Positions 41,162 to 53,700 of a DNA stretch of 64,000 nucleotides are shown here, in pieces. Numbering within the stretch: position 1 is the first letter of the stretch; every line of letters begins with the position of its first letter. A program made the position numbers and the translations under genes. Source of the stretch: Lingula anatina (lineage: Eukaryota > Brachiopoda > Lingulata > Lingulida > Lingulidae); contig NW_019775291.1 in NCBI RefSeq assembly GCF_001039355.2, forward strand, positions 792,730-856,729, read 5' to 3'. The notes beneath the pieces are model-generated. The model worked only from the letters and a program-made list of their open reading frames with translations. It had not been told where the DNA came from and did not search any database.

Positions 41162-43419
41162 TTACATAGTGAGCGCCATGACAGCCACCGTAAAGAGTGC
41201 ACAGATGAGATAGGACAAGCCGGGGAGGAAGTGGAGGGTGGCCGGGTACAGGTTGTTAAAGATCAGGCTAGCCATGAGAATGCTAAGAGCCTGTGCACAG
41301 CCAAGGAACGCGAACGCTTTCCCCTGCTCATCGGGACCCACCATCTTGGCCACAATACTCCTGAGGGCAGCACTGCTGAGGCCAGACAACATACCAGCAA
41401 AGGGCACTGAAGGATGTCATTAAAAGTCCAAAATTAACAATGAAAATTGCAAATCAGAAGAATAATGAAAAATGACGGTTTCCTTCCATTACAGAAATGC
41501 ACATTTAAAAAAGTACAAATGACGCATCAAGAAATTAAATTTGGAATAGCTTCATGCAACTTGACGCAGAAATCATTGTAATGATGCAAATCTAGGTACG
41601 TAGATATGTTGGACGAAAGAACACGTCCACATGTCCCTGCCCTTACCTAACATCACCATCCACACTGTGTTGCTGAAAGCGAGGAGCACCTGTCCTAAGA
41701 CAGAGCTCACCTGACCAATGATGACCAGACTGGTGTCTTCTAGAGCCAGGAACCTCTTGAAAAGAGGAAGGATAACCAGCAACCCTAGCATCTGCAGAGC
41801 GTTCTTCAGGCCAGTGTATATGCCGTACAGAGTCAGGGTCCAGTTAGGAATAGAGTAACGCAGGAACAACAGAGAGATGTCAAAAGACCCTGACAGATAC
41901 TATATATGTGAATTATTCATTTGCCAACAATGTTTTCTACAGAATGAAACTGAAGGCGGTTTAAGACACTGACAACATGCCTTTACGTTTTACAAAGAGC
42001 TCAAATAAAATTTATTTTATCGAATAGCTTTGCTTTCTTTCTTAAAACAATAGGAAGTGCATGCTGTATATTATTTGATGCTCCCGTTACATGATACTTG
42101 GATACTATCATTCCATTGTGATAACATACCCCACCTTAATTAACTACCTCTGATAGCTACCCCTGGCACCTTGAATATCGGCAAACACACAGGATATATC
42201 ACACCAAAAACTGTGACATCACAACTCGAACAGTGACGTCACACCAAAAACTGACATCATACCGACAACTTTTAAGTTAAAACTCCTACAGCCATCATTG
42301 CCACCCTGAATAACACACCAATCAATTTGACAACGCACCAAACACCGTGACATCACATTAAATACCCTGACCTCATACCAAACACCGTGACATCACATTA
42401 AACACCCTGGCATCATACCAAACACCGTGACATCACATTAAACACCCTGGCATCACACCAAATACCGTGACATCACATTAATCACCCTGGCATCACACCA
42501 AACACCGTGACATCACAAGAAAGTCTATGGCACATCATATCCCCTCCTTACCTCCGAGAGTCACCATAATCACCATGAATATCACCAAACATGACCACAG
42601 CACAAATCTGCGATATCCCTTCCGCACTTTGAAGTAACATTTCACGGATTCTATGATGTGGCTGCAATCAAACAACTTTGAACACAAGGAGCGTTTCTTC
42701 TCTTCGCCCTCATCGCCTGTATTCTTTGTTTTTACCGCTGGGTCCCTGATCCAGAAGACCGTATAGAGCAAAGATAGCGTGGCGCTTGCGACGGATACCC
42801 CGAAGGTGACAGAGAACCCCAGGCGCTCTACTAGCGGGCCTGATATGACCAGGGCCACAGCAGCGCCAAGTTGGAGGATACCCTCAGTTATGCTAAGGCG
42901 GATGATGCGTTCTTTGGCGCCCTGAGACACTACAGAGACGTAACTGAACACGGAGAGAAGGTAGGTGGCAAATCCCCCCATGGTGCCCGCGAACACAGGG
43001 CTGATCAGAAGCATGGGGACGGGCCAGTCCGGGTTGAACGAGTTGATAAAATAGTTCACATTGGCCAAGATTTGTCCAGTGATAGGCAGGATCATGGGGA
43101 TCTTGCGATTTATCTTGTCTCCCCAGGAGCCCATGAACAAAGCCGACCCCATGGCCAACAAGGTATCTACACTGATGCTGTACAGAAAGAACCTCGAGGT
43201 TTCCGTCTGGACATAGTCTTGCTGTACATGGTATGCGCTCAGGTTATTACATATAACGTCATCTTTGTACTTAGCCAGGCATAATTTCTGGATGTACAGC
43301 GCCTGTGAAGCTGGAAAAGTGAGAAACAAAGATATCGTGAATAAGAACGTAAGCGGTTCCACGGTGATGACCGTTCGCAGGTCATGCTTGTGCTCTCTCC
43401 ACCAATCCCGGAGCGTCAT
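41162..43419 (-). CDS. SLC46-family transporter B, 3 exons (haplotype 2 copy)
   Basis: Second SLC46-type MFS transporter, clearly related to gene A along its whole length. Exons: 42552-43419, 41647-41889, 41162-41406 (TAA). Joined 1356 bp, 451 aa. Start is the ATG at 43417-43419 (MTLRDWWREHKHDLRTVITV); an in-frame TTG two codons earlier is not used. Motif A is GSWGDKINRK; the central cytoplasmic loop is charged (DEGEEKKRSL). Exon 3 of B corresponds to exons 3 and 4 of A without the intron after EQG. A TATA-like GATAAAAGG is seen on the minus strand near 43612-43622. Intron 1 carries a 40-bp VNTR. The copy at 46445-48948 is probably its allele. Substrate unknown. Confidence 0.88.
42345..42530. 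repeat. 40-bp VNTR in SLC46-B intron 1, about 5 units
   Basis: Units contain CCGTGACATCACATTAA and CACCCTGGCATCA.ACCAA. Five CCGTGACATCAC cores are counted here against 13 in the other copy at 47535-48055. Looser related motifs extend left to about 42180. Confidence 0.9.
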
Positions 43420-45249
43420 CGTCAACTAATGGGAAGGAATTCTGCTCAGACCCGCTGAACTCCCTTGCCGGGTACCCACAGTGTGGTGATGGTAGAGAAC
43501 TGGTAAACTAACTGTGCTGTGTTGACGTTCAGTACCGGTCGTCCATAGCTGTGTACACAGGAACTGTCTCAGCTGACATGGTTCCTCCCCTTGTACGCTG
43601 TGCAATCAGATGACCTTTTATCACAGGCAATGCGGTAAGTGCAGTATTGAGAAAAGATTTTACTAGGCTTATCTGTTTGGTTCTTCTTCTGATAGATTAA
43701 ATGCACCATAAGCAGTAATCTAGCAGTATTTTCTCGTGTCATCACAATGGCAGTCACAATTTTGCTTAGATATTTATTACCTTCCCCCCCCCCCCCCGGA
43801 TACTTTCAACCCCCCCCCTCCCCCGGACCCGTGTCCCCTCCTGCACCCTACGTACCCTTTCTTACCCTCGCCGGGCCTTATTCCCATAGCAATTTGCGTT
43901 CTTCATCCACCCCACCGCTCACCTTACACATACATCCCACTCACGAGTCCCTTCCTCCCGCCCTCATAATGCCTCGGCCACTCGTGCCCCTCTTCCTGCA
44001 CCTCTTGCCTGATAACTCATAGAATTTATTGTGGAAATTGTTCTCTGATTCAAGATATCTCCATTTGCCACCAGTATCCTGTCTACATAGAACCTTTTGA
44101 TAATGTATAAATGGATAATGTATTTCTGTGTCACATATTCTTCAGACAATGCAACAATTACATTTATATTCCTGGAGACAGTACCCAGAATTTTCAGCTA
44201 CCAAGAATTGAAGGCAATATTTTATTGCAAGTATGATTTTCAGCATCAATTTGGCCATTTCTGAAGGGATCAGTATAGTACCGACTTATTGTGATGATGA
44301 AATTACAGTATTTTTGATAAAAAAAAAAAAATCCTGTCAGAAAACCAGGTCAGTGGAGGCTAACAAACAACAGGGAGTCTAACAGTAATTTGAAGCAGTA
44401 TTGGTCTGGCTACACTTTGCTGATGTAGAGCTCCACCAACATACAGACATCTTGAATAAATAAATAAATACCACAGCTTACAAGGATATACTTTTATTTC
44501 TGGACACATGGATTATATTATGTACAGAAGGGGCACGTCACACATCAATAAGTTATACAGTACTAAGTAATGAGGAATTGGATATACTGAAATGATCTTC
44601 ACGTCACATTGTTAGAGTTTATATGACATGTAATATCCACACTTTCACTGTGTAATATACTGTAATGTCCAAAATTTTATTCTATTAATATCGTTTTAGT
44701 ATCAGTAAAAAATGTTTACTTCTGGCAATTTGTCATCAAATATTATGCACAGTACAGACCATAAATCTATGTGCTATCACATCAAGAAAATCACAACTCT
44801 GCACTTTATATTACAGAAGCTTATCATTTTAAGGTTTTTGGTCTGGTACAAAATTTGGCAACCCACTTAATAATATTATCACAATGCTCTTTCAAAACAT
44901 GGCAGCTTACATAAGTATATATACAAAACAAGGTAAATTGGACGGAAATCTTCATAGAATGAATGGGCAAAAAACATCACCCAAGATCTTGTGTAAATAC
45001 ATACAAAAATAATTCAGTGTGAAATCAGGCAGACAAATATTTATACAAAAAAATTTACACAATTTAATGTATTGTGACCATTTTAAAATTTGTTCTTTGT
45101 AATATTTAATTGGAATGAGCAATTATTTATCAAAATCAAAATTTTCAGTGTATCTTCATTACTAGTAGTCTCTGATATTGTTTTTGGTAAAGCAATTGCT
45201 GTAGTTGTACTCAGTCATATTGTGGTAGAGAAGATTTAGTCATCTAGTT
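43420..45249. other. SLC46-B upstream and dynein 3' flank, haplotype 2
   Basis: Contains the SLC46-B 5' region, a C-rich low-complexity stretch (43785-43970), and from about 44460 a block that matches the dynein 3' UTR at 49980-50747. It ends at the dynein stop codon (TTAGTCATCTAG), where the N at 45250 cuts it. Confidence 0.6.
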
Positions 45250-45250
45250 N

Positions 45251-45588
45251 TCTTTCTCTTTTAATTCCAAACCTGGCAGAGATAGGTCCATAGTTACTAT
45301 TGAAATTGAATAGGAAGTCATATACTGGCAATTTACTGTGACCTTGAAATTGACAATTGACCTACCTTACGATGAACTAAACTTTGATTGTACCATTTTT
45401 AGTAATACATATTTTTTGCATATTTTGAAAATTCTTGTTGATTGCATTTTTACAGCTTGTCAAGCACAAGACTGGTGGTGGTGTCCCTTTTTTTGTGTGT
45501 GTGGGGGTCTATACGAATGCGCTTACTCCAGCTGGTGGTACAATATTCGGAGGCGGTATCGCCTCTCTGATCCTCTAGTTATATCATA
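45251..45588. mobile_element. Haplotype-specific insertion, right part
   Basis: Begins within the same tandem unit seen at 35222-35420 (CCAAACCTGGCAGAGATAGG..., GTGACCTTGAAATTGAC). It continues through TGGTGGTGTCCC and GGCGGTATCGCCTCTCTGATCC and stops where haplotype sequence ATATCATAGAAATCATATTACG resumes at about 45588. With 34220-35420 it makes one insertion of at least 1.5 kb. Confidence 0.7.
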
Positions 45589-46444
45589 GAAATCATATTA
45601 CGACTGTATTATAAAAATATCTTTGTATATCTCTTTTAGGGGTTTTGTTTTTATTCTACTATTTTATTGGATTGGAATTTATGGTTGAATAAACTTTGAA
45701 CCAACCAACTGCGTTGTACTGATCTACCCGGTAACAGAAATAAATACATTACACCATACCCGGGTCATATACAATCCTCGATTGGCCTTTTTTTATTTTG
45801 AATATAAATAAATGTTTTTGTCCTTTTCTATATGATATATGTGTGAACTTGGCTTAGTACATTTTCTGAAGAATTTATAAAAGGGTCTTTTTGTCCGTCT
45901 GCCTCTCTTCTAGTCTTCCCGTCTGTCTGCCTCCCACCTGTCCGTCCGCCATCTCCCTGTGACAAACTACGCCATGTATTGCTCCGTTTCTTCGATGCCC
46001 ATCACCAGTGCTGGAATCAAAAACGAGTGTTAATAGTTGCCAAGTAAAGTGACTGCATACGGTGATTCCCCCCCCCCACACACACACACACACACACACA
46101 TTAAAGTTTGTAAAATGCCATTTTATGATAACACATTCACATTTTAAAACTGATATTTTAACTTTAAAACATTTAATTAAGTAGAGCAGGTACCTGACTT
46201 ATCCAATGTTTGATCGTCTTGGGTGTTTGTGGTCTCTTCTACTGGCATGTAACACCGCATAACACTGTGGAACAGAAACAGAGCAAGAATTTCACCAGCT
46301 GTGTTTGTCCTTATTTTATTTTAAATAGTTTCAATGAATAATTTTTAATTTATTTTATTTTATTTTATTTTATTTTATTTATTTATTTATTTTTAGTTAT
46401 ATTTCAAGTATCTGTACGCTTGACATTAATGTTCAGTGAGTAAC

Positions 46445-48948
46445 TTACATAGTGAGCGCCATAACAGCCACCGTAAGGAGTGCACAGACGAGATAGGACA
46501 AGCCGGGGAGGAAGTGGAGGGTGGCCGGGTACAGGTTGTTAAAGATTAGGCTAGCCATGAGAATGCTAAGAGCCTGTGCACAGCCAAGGAACGCAAACGC
46601 TTTCCCCTGCTCATCGGGACCCACCATCTTGGCCACAATACTCCTGAGGGCAGCACTGCTGAGGCCAGACAACATACCAGCAAAGGGCACTGAAGGATGT
46701 CATTAAAAATCCAAAATTAACAATGAAAATTGCAAATCAGAAGAATAATGAAAAATGACGGTTTCCTTCCATTACAGAAATGCACATTTAAAAAAGTACA
46801 AATGACGCATAAAGAAACTAATTTGGAATAGCTTCATGCAACTTGACGCAGAAATCATTGTAATGATGCAAATCTAGATACGTAGATATGTTGGACAAAA
46901 GAACATAACCCTGTCCTTACCTAACATCACCATCCACACTGTGTTGCTGAAAGCGAGGAGCACCTGTCCTAAGACAGAGCTCACCTGACCAATGATGACC
47001 AGACTGGTGTCTTCTAGAGCCAGGAACCTCTTGAACACAGGAAGGATAACCAGCAACCCTAGCATCTGCAGAGCGTTCTTTAGGCCAGTGTATATACCGT
47101 ACAGAGTCAGGGTCCAGTTAGGAATAGAGTAACGCAGGAACAACAGAGAGATGTCAAAAGACCCTGACAGATATATATATGTGAATTATTCATTTGCCAA
47201 CAATGTTTGGATTTGGGAAACATGTTTTCTACAGAATGAAACTGAAGGCGGTTTAAGACACTGACAACATGCCTTTACGTTTTACAAATAGCTCAAATAA
47301 AATGTATTTTATCAAATAGGTTTGCTTTATTATTTGATGCTCCCGTTACATGATACTTGAATACTATCATTCCATTGTGATATCATACCCTCACCTTACT
47401 TAAATACCTCTGATAGCTACCCCTGGCACCTTGAATATCGGCAGACGTCACACCAAAAACTGACATCATACCGACAACTTTTATGTTAAAACTCCATCAG
47501 CCATCATTGCCACCCTGGATATCACACCAAACAATATGACAACGCACCAAACACCGTGACATCACATTAAATACCCTGGCATCATACCAAATACCGTGAC
47601 ATCACATTAAATACCCTGGCATAATACCAAATACCGTGACATCACATTAAACATCCTGGCATCATACCAAATACCGTGACATCACATTAAACACCCTGGC
47701 ATCACACCAAATACCGTGACATCACATTAAATACCCTGGCATCACACTAAATACCGTGACATCACATTAATCACCCTGGCATCACACCAAATACCGTGAC
47801 ATCACATTAAACACCTTGGCATCATACCAAACACCGTGACATCACATTAAACACCCTGACCTCATACCAAATACCGTGACATCACATTAATCACCCTGCC
47901 ATCATACCAAATACCGTGACATCACATTAAACATCCTGGCATCATACCAAATACCGTGACATCACATTAATCACCCTGCCATCATACCAAATACCGTGAC
48001 ATCACATTAATCAGCCTGATCTTATACCAAACACCGTGACATCACAAGAAAGTCCTTGGCACATCATATCCCCTCCTTACCTCCGACAGTCACCATAATC
48101 ACCATGAATATCACCAAACATGACCACAGCACAAATCTGCGATATCCCTTCCGCACTTTAAAGTAACATTTCACGGATTCTATGATGTGGCTGCATTCAA
48201 ACAACTTTGAACACAAGGAACGTTTCTTCTCTTCGCCTTCATCGTCTGTATTCTTTGTTTTTAGCGCTGGGTCCCTGATCCAGAAGACAGTATAGAGCAA
48301 AGATAGCGTGGCGCTTGCGACGGATACCCCGAAGGTGACAGAGAACCCAAGGCGCTCTACTAGCGGTCCTGATATGACCAGGGCTACAGCTGCGCCTAGT
48401 TGGAGGATACCCTCAGTTATGCTGAGGCGGATTATGCGTTCTTTGGCGCCCTGAGACACTACAGAGACGTAACTGAACACGGAGAGAAGGTAGGTGGCAA
48501 ATCCCCCCATGGTGCCCGCGAACACAGGGCTGATCAGAAGCACGGGGACGGGCCAGTCCGGGTTGAACGAATTGATAAAATAGTTGACATTGGCCAGGAT
48601 TTGTCCAGTGATAGGCAGGATCATGGGGATCTTGCGATTTATCTTGTCTCCCCAGGAGCCCATGAACAAAGCCGACCCCATGGCCAGCAAGGTATCTACA
48701 CTGATGCTGTACAGAAAGAACTTCGAGGTTTCCGTCTGGACATAGTCTTGCTGTACATGGTATGCGCTCAGGTTACTGCATACAACGTCATCTTTATACT
48801 TAGCCAGGCATATTTTCTGGATGTACAGCGCCTGTGAAGCTGGAAAAGTGAGAAACAAAGATATCGTGAATAAGAACGTAAGCGGTTCCACGGTGATGAC
48901 CGTTCGCAGGTCATGCTTGTGCTCTCTCCACCAATCCCGGAGCGTCAT
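46445..48948 (-). CDS. SLC46-family transporter B, second copy (haplotype 1 allele)
   Basis: Exons: 48081-48948, 46921-47163, 46445-46689; the same exon lengths (868, 243, 245) and 451 aa as the copy at 41162-43419. Amino-acid differences are few and mostly conservative: early in exon 1, Leu/Ile and Ile/Val in the KLC/KIC and VIC/VVC region, Asn/Ser in NNLS/SNLS, Arg/Lys in SRFF/SKFF; later Met/Val, Val/Leu, Gly/Asp, Asp/Glu. Introns differ by microsatellite length, the VNTR count (13 against 5) and small indels. This level of difference, the shared non-coding flanks and the N joins favour an allele over a paralogue. A reader counting genes should count A and B once each. Confidence 0.85.
47535..48055. 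repeat. 40-bp VNTR in SLC46-B intron 1, about 13 units
   Basis: Thirteen CCGTGACATCAC cores at a 40-bp period, alternating with CCTGGCATCATACCAAA. Same array as 42345-42530 but longer. Confidence 0.92.
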
Positions 48949-49979
48949 CGTCAACTAATGGGAAGGAATTCTGCTCAGACCCGCTGAACTCCCTCGCCAG
49001 GTCCCCACAGTGTGGTGATGGTAGAGAACTGGTAAACTAACTGTGCTGTGTTGACGTTCAGTACCGGTCGTCCATAGCTGTGTACACAGGAACTGTCTCA
49101 GCTGACATGGTTCCTCCCCTTGTACGCTGTGCAATCAGATGACCTTTTATCACAGGCAATGCGATAAGTGCAGCATTGGGAAAAGATTTTAGTAGTCTTA
49201 TCTGTTCGTTTCTTCTTCTGATAGATTAAATGCACCATAAGCAGTGATCTAGCAGTATTTTCTCGTGTCATCACAGTGGCAGCCAAAATTTTGCTTAGAT
49301 ATTTGTTACCTTCGCCCCCACCCCGATACTTTCAACCCCCCCCCCCGGACCCGTGTCCCCTCCTGCACCCTACGCACCCTTTATTACCCTCGCTGGGCCT
49401 TATTCCCATAGCAATTTGCGTTCTTCATCCACCCCACCGCTCCCCTTACACATACACCCCACTCCCGAGTCCCTTCCTCCCACCCTCATAAGGCCTCGGC
49501 CACTCGTGCCCCTCTTCCTGCACCTCTTGCCTGATAACTCATGGAATTTAGTGTGGAAATTGTTCACTGATTCAAGATATCTCCATTTGCCACCAATATC
49601 CTTTTGATGATGTATAAATGGATAATGTATTTCTGTGTCACATATTCTTCAGACAGAATGCAACAATTACGTTAATATTCCTGGAGACAGTACCCAGAAT
49701 TTTCAGCTACCAAGAATTGAAGGCAATATTTTATTGAAAGTATGATTTTCAGCATCAATTTGGCCATTTCTGAAGGGATCAGTATAGTACTGACTTATTG
49801 TGATGATGAAATTGCAGTATTTTTGATAAAAAAAAATCCTGTCAGAAAACCAGGTCAGTGGAGGCTAACAAACAACAAGAGTCTAACAGTGATTTGAAGC
49901 AGTATTGGTCTGGCTACACTTTGCCGATGTAGAGCTGCACCAATGTACAGACATCTTGAATGAATAAATAAATAACACA

Positions 49980-50747
49980 GCTTACAAGGATATTATTTTA
50001 TTTTTGGACACATGGATAATATTATGTACAGAAGGGGCACGTCACACCTCAATAAGTTATACAGTACTAAGTAGTGAGGAATTGGATATACTGAAATGAT
50101 CTTCACATTACATTGTTAGGACTCTAGAGTTTATATGACATGTAATATCCACACTTTCACTGTGTAATATACTGTAATGTCCAAGCTTTTATTCTATTAA
50201 TATCGTTTTAGTATCAGTAAAAAATGTTTACTTCTGGCAATTTGTCATCAAATATTATGCACAGTACAGACCATAAATCTATGTGCTATCACATCAAGAA
50301 AATCACAACTCTGCACTTTATATTACAGAAGCTTATCATTTAAAGGTTTTTGGTCTGGTACAAAATTTGGCAACCCACTTAATAATATTATCACAACGCT
50401 CTTTCAAAACATGGCAGCTTACATAAGTATATATACAAAACAAGGTAAATTGGACGGAAATCTTCATAGAATGAATGGGCAAAAAACATCACCCAAGATC
50501 TTGTGTAAATACATACAAAAATAATTCAGTGTGAAATCAGGCAGACAAATATTTATACAAAAAAATTTACACAATTTAATGTATTGTGACCATTTTAAAA
50601 TTTGTTCTTTGTAATATTTAATTGGAATGAGCAATTATTTATCAAAATCAAAATTTTCAGTGTATCTTCATTACTAGTAGTCTCTGATATTGTTTTTGGT
50701 AAAGCAATTGCTGTAGTTGTACTCAGTGATATTGTGGTAGAGAAGAT
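49980..50747 (-). other. Dynein gene 3' UTR / downstream flank
   Basis: Adjacent to the stop at 50748-50750. Minus-strand AATAAA at 50188-50193 and 49997-50002. The block is almost unchanged in the other haplotype copy (44460-45249), much less diverged than neighbouring intron sequence. Confidence 0.5.
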
Positions 50748-53700
50748 TTAGTCATCTAGCTGGCAGAGGGAGGCCACGCCCCTATTGATCCAGTGTTTCT
50801 GTGGCCTGTCAGAGGGCAACTCAATATAGCGGACAAAGTTAGTGGAGTGACCTGTAGTGGACAGTGTCCCTCTGCGAGCACTGGTCTTGTACACTGGACA
50901 GGTATAGCTGTTCTCTACCACAATGCTGTCCATCTTGGCAGGCTTCAGCCAGATGACTGGCAGAGTGTCAAACAGAATCTTGGGGTGTGATTCCGCCAGC
51001 AGCATCTTCTCTCTGTCCCAGCGTGCTCCCTCCAGGAACAGACCCTGTCAAAACATAAATTATACAACTCTGACATAGCTAAAATCAAGATTGGAAAGAA
51101 TAACTCTCTGTCCTGTCTGTCTGTCTCTTGATACAACAGACCTTGTTACTAACATTAACCACTCAACACTCAGGTAAAATCAAGGGGGAGTGGGCTCTCT
51201 CTCTATCTCTCTCTCTTCTCTCTCTCAGTAAAACCAACATAAACAGAAAAAAACATTGTGAGAGGGGGGACAGTTTTAGCCCTTCATTTCTTGTTCCCTG
51301 TATAGTGTGTCAATGGTGACATATTCAGCATTCAGTGTGTCAGTTATGCTATGTCCAGGTTGAGTGTGTCAGTTGTGCTAGGTTCAGTGTGTCAGTTGTG
51401 CCAGGTTCAGTGTGTCAGTTGTACCAGGCTGAGTGTGTCAGTTGTGCCAGGTTCAGTGTGTCAGTTGTGCTGGGTTCAGTGTGTTAGTTGTGCCAGGTTG
51501 AGTGTGTCAGTTGTGCCAGGTTGAGTGTGTTAGTTGTGCCAGGTTCAGTGTGTCAGTTGTGCCAGGTTCAGTGTGTCAGTTGTGCCAGGTTCAGTGTGTC
51601 AGTTGTGCAGGGTTCTTACATTGACATATGCACCATCTTCTGGCTTTTCCTCCATCTCTTTCTCTTCTCGGGTCACCTCAAACTCAAAGTTTAACATATC
51701 AATAGGGATCTTATACTTCCTGGCATAGTTCTGACTCACACCTGCAAAATATATACAAGTGTCAGCAATTATTTATACCTCACAATGTCTTGGTTTAAAA
51801 CTGATAATTTCTTTTTCCGCATGAAAGTGGAAATAACTTTGAAGTTGAAAAATAACTCCAATTAGAATAAGTTTTATTCTTTATTGCTGTAGATGGCCAA
51901 AAGAAAAATGAATAATTTGATTAAACAATGTTCACTCAACCAATGTGTTGTTACCTGTCAAGAATGACTGAGTGAAATAGAAGCCAGAGATCCAGAATAC
52001 TTTTGGAATTCCCATGTCTATCCAGTCTTGAAGAAACTTGAGTCTAAAACAAATGAGAAATCTTGCTTTATAATGTTACAAGTGCCTTATTTGCAAGAAA
52101 TCAGTGTTTTGTGAAAAGTTAATTAATAAATGATTCCACTTCTTTTAATTTTAGATTTGAGTTATTGTATTAGAGTACCATGTATTACACAGTGTGTGAT
52201 GTGGATATTTGAGTTCCTTACCTCTGCAGTAAGTCTGCTACATAGCTGCCCAGTGGTTTGAGGGAAGGATAGGACTTGGCTGCCCACACAGAGGGCACCT
52301 TGCCTATTAACATACTGTCAAATACTTCCTCCAACTCTGAGGACATCACCACCAAACCTAAACAGGACAGAGCATAAACTTACAGTATGAAGAACCACCC
52401 GGCAGATTTTTAAAAAAACTAAACCTGTGTATGAATATTAAAAATTAACTCAACAAAAAGAACTCATTAAACATAAACATCTCTTTTTAAATAAACTTTT
52501 TCCAGTCACAGACATCTATTCTACTAAATCACTGCCACTTATCATACTCTCTCCCACATGTCTAACCACTGCTACTTCTATCTACTGAACTCACCCTTGA
52601 TAGCTTTGCGTAGATTCTGTAATGATTCTCGCACAACCACAATAAGTCTGTTGAAGCGAATAAGTTCCTGTCTGAGTACAGTATTCATAGACTCTGTGTA
52701 CAATACTGGATACTGCTCCATTACCTGGAATACATAGATATATATATGTAAGTAACAATATAAATACAGTGTTCATAGACTCTGTGTACAATACTGGGTA
52801 TATATAAGTCACAATATAAACATAGTCTTCATGAGCCTTTCATTTCTGCATGAAGAAACTTGAAAGGTAAAAATATATATATGGATAGGTATATTTCTGG
52901 TGAATTGATGGTTACATCAGCAACATCTGTTCTCTTAATGAGACTGTATACCAGGGATTTTCCTGTCTGAAATGTTAACCAAAATATTAACTGGCATCAT
53001 TTGAATATCAGCCCCCAGATCTCAGAGACAAAGGTGTGCAACTGGGCACTGATCCTCACTGATCTCATTTCTGCCATGCTCACCTTCTCTAAGTTGTAGA
53101 CTTGTGGTAGTTTTCCCAGAACATCAGCAGCTAGATCTTCAATCATCTCCTCAGAGGACTTGCCTCCCCCACCACTCTGCCTGGGTAAGGTCAGTAGAAT
53201 ATTGTCAAATAGCTGGAAAGACAGCAGACAACTGTGAGAGCTGAGACATCATTTCTAAGGGCCAGTGATCACTGTGCTAACGTGGTCACAAAACTAATAT
53301 AAAAACTGGCAGCAGAAGAAGCTGACCAGGTAATAGATATCAAAGACATTTTACCTGGTTGGTCTCTTGGTTATCTTTAGTGATGTCAGCATTTTCATGG
53401 AGGCCATACACTTCAGGGTTCACATTCAGTGGCAAACTGCGGATGTAGTCTATATAACTCTGATACTGGCCTTCCTGTGGAGCACTGTAGATACCACTGG
53501 GAGAGAACCTGGACAACAGAGTAATGAAGAATAAAGAGATAGTAAGGTGCTCTGTCTATTAACATCTGTTGTGACAATGTGTTAGGTGTGCTGTGTAGAT
53601 TTACTTACTGTGTTTGCTGAAATAGTTTTCTTACTTGTAATTGTCATCAAAGATGATGTCCTCATTGTAAAATATGGAGAGCAGATTAGCCAGCAGACGC

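Larger units (their letters stand above)
35422..45249. other. Alternative-haplotype block inserted by assembly
   Basis: Its left part (35422-40276) aligns to 30023-34219 and its right part (40277-45249) aligns to 45589-50755, each at high identity with indels. It is bounded by single N characters. Its own sequence is continuous where the flanks carry an insertion. It therefore represents the other allele of the flanking chromosome segment. Confidence 0.85.

Noticed and set aside
43736-44022. Proline-rich frames (PPPPDTFNPPPPPDP type)
   Set aside because: Produced by a C-rich low-complexity tract that differs between the haplotypes; no coding evidence.
41162-48948. Recent gene duplication of SLC46-B
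   Set aside because: Shared flanks and introns, N joins, and the continuous empty site on one copy favour alleles.
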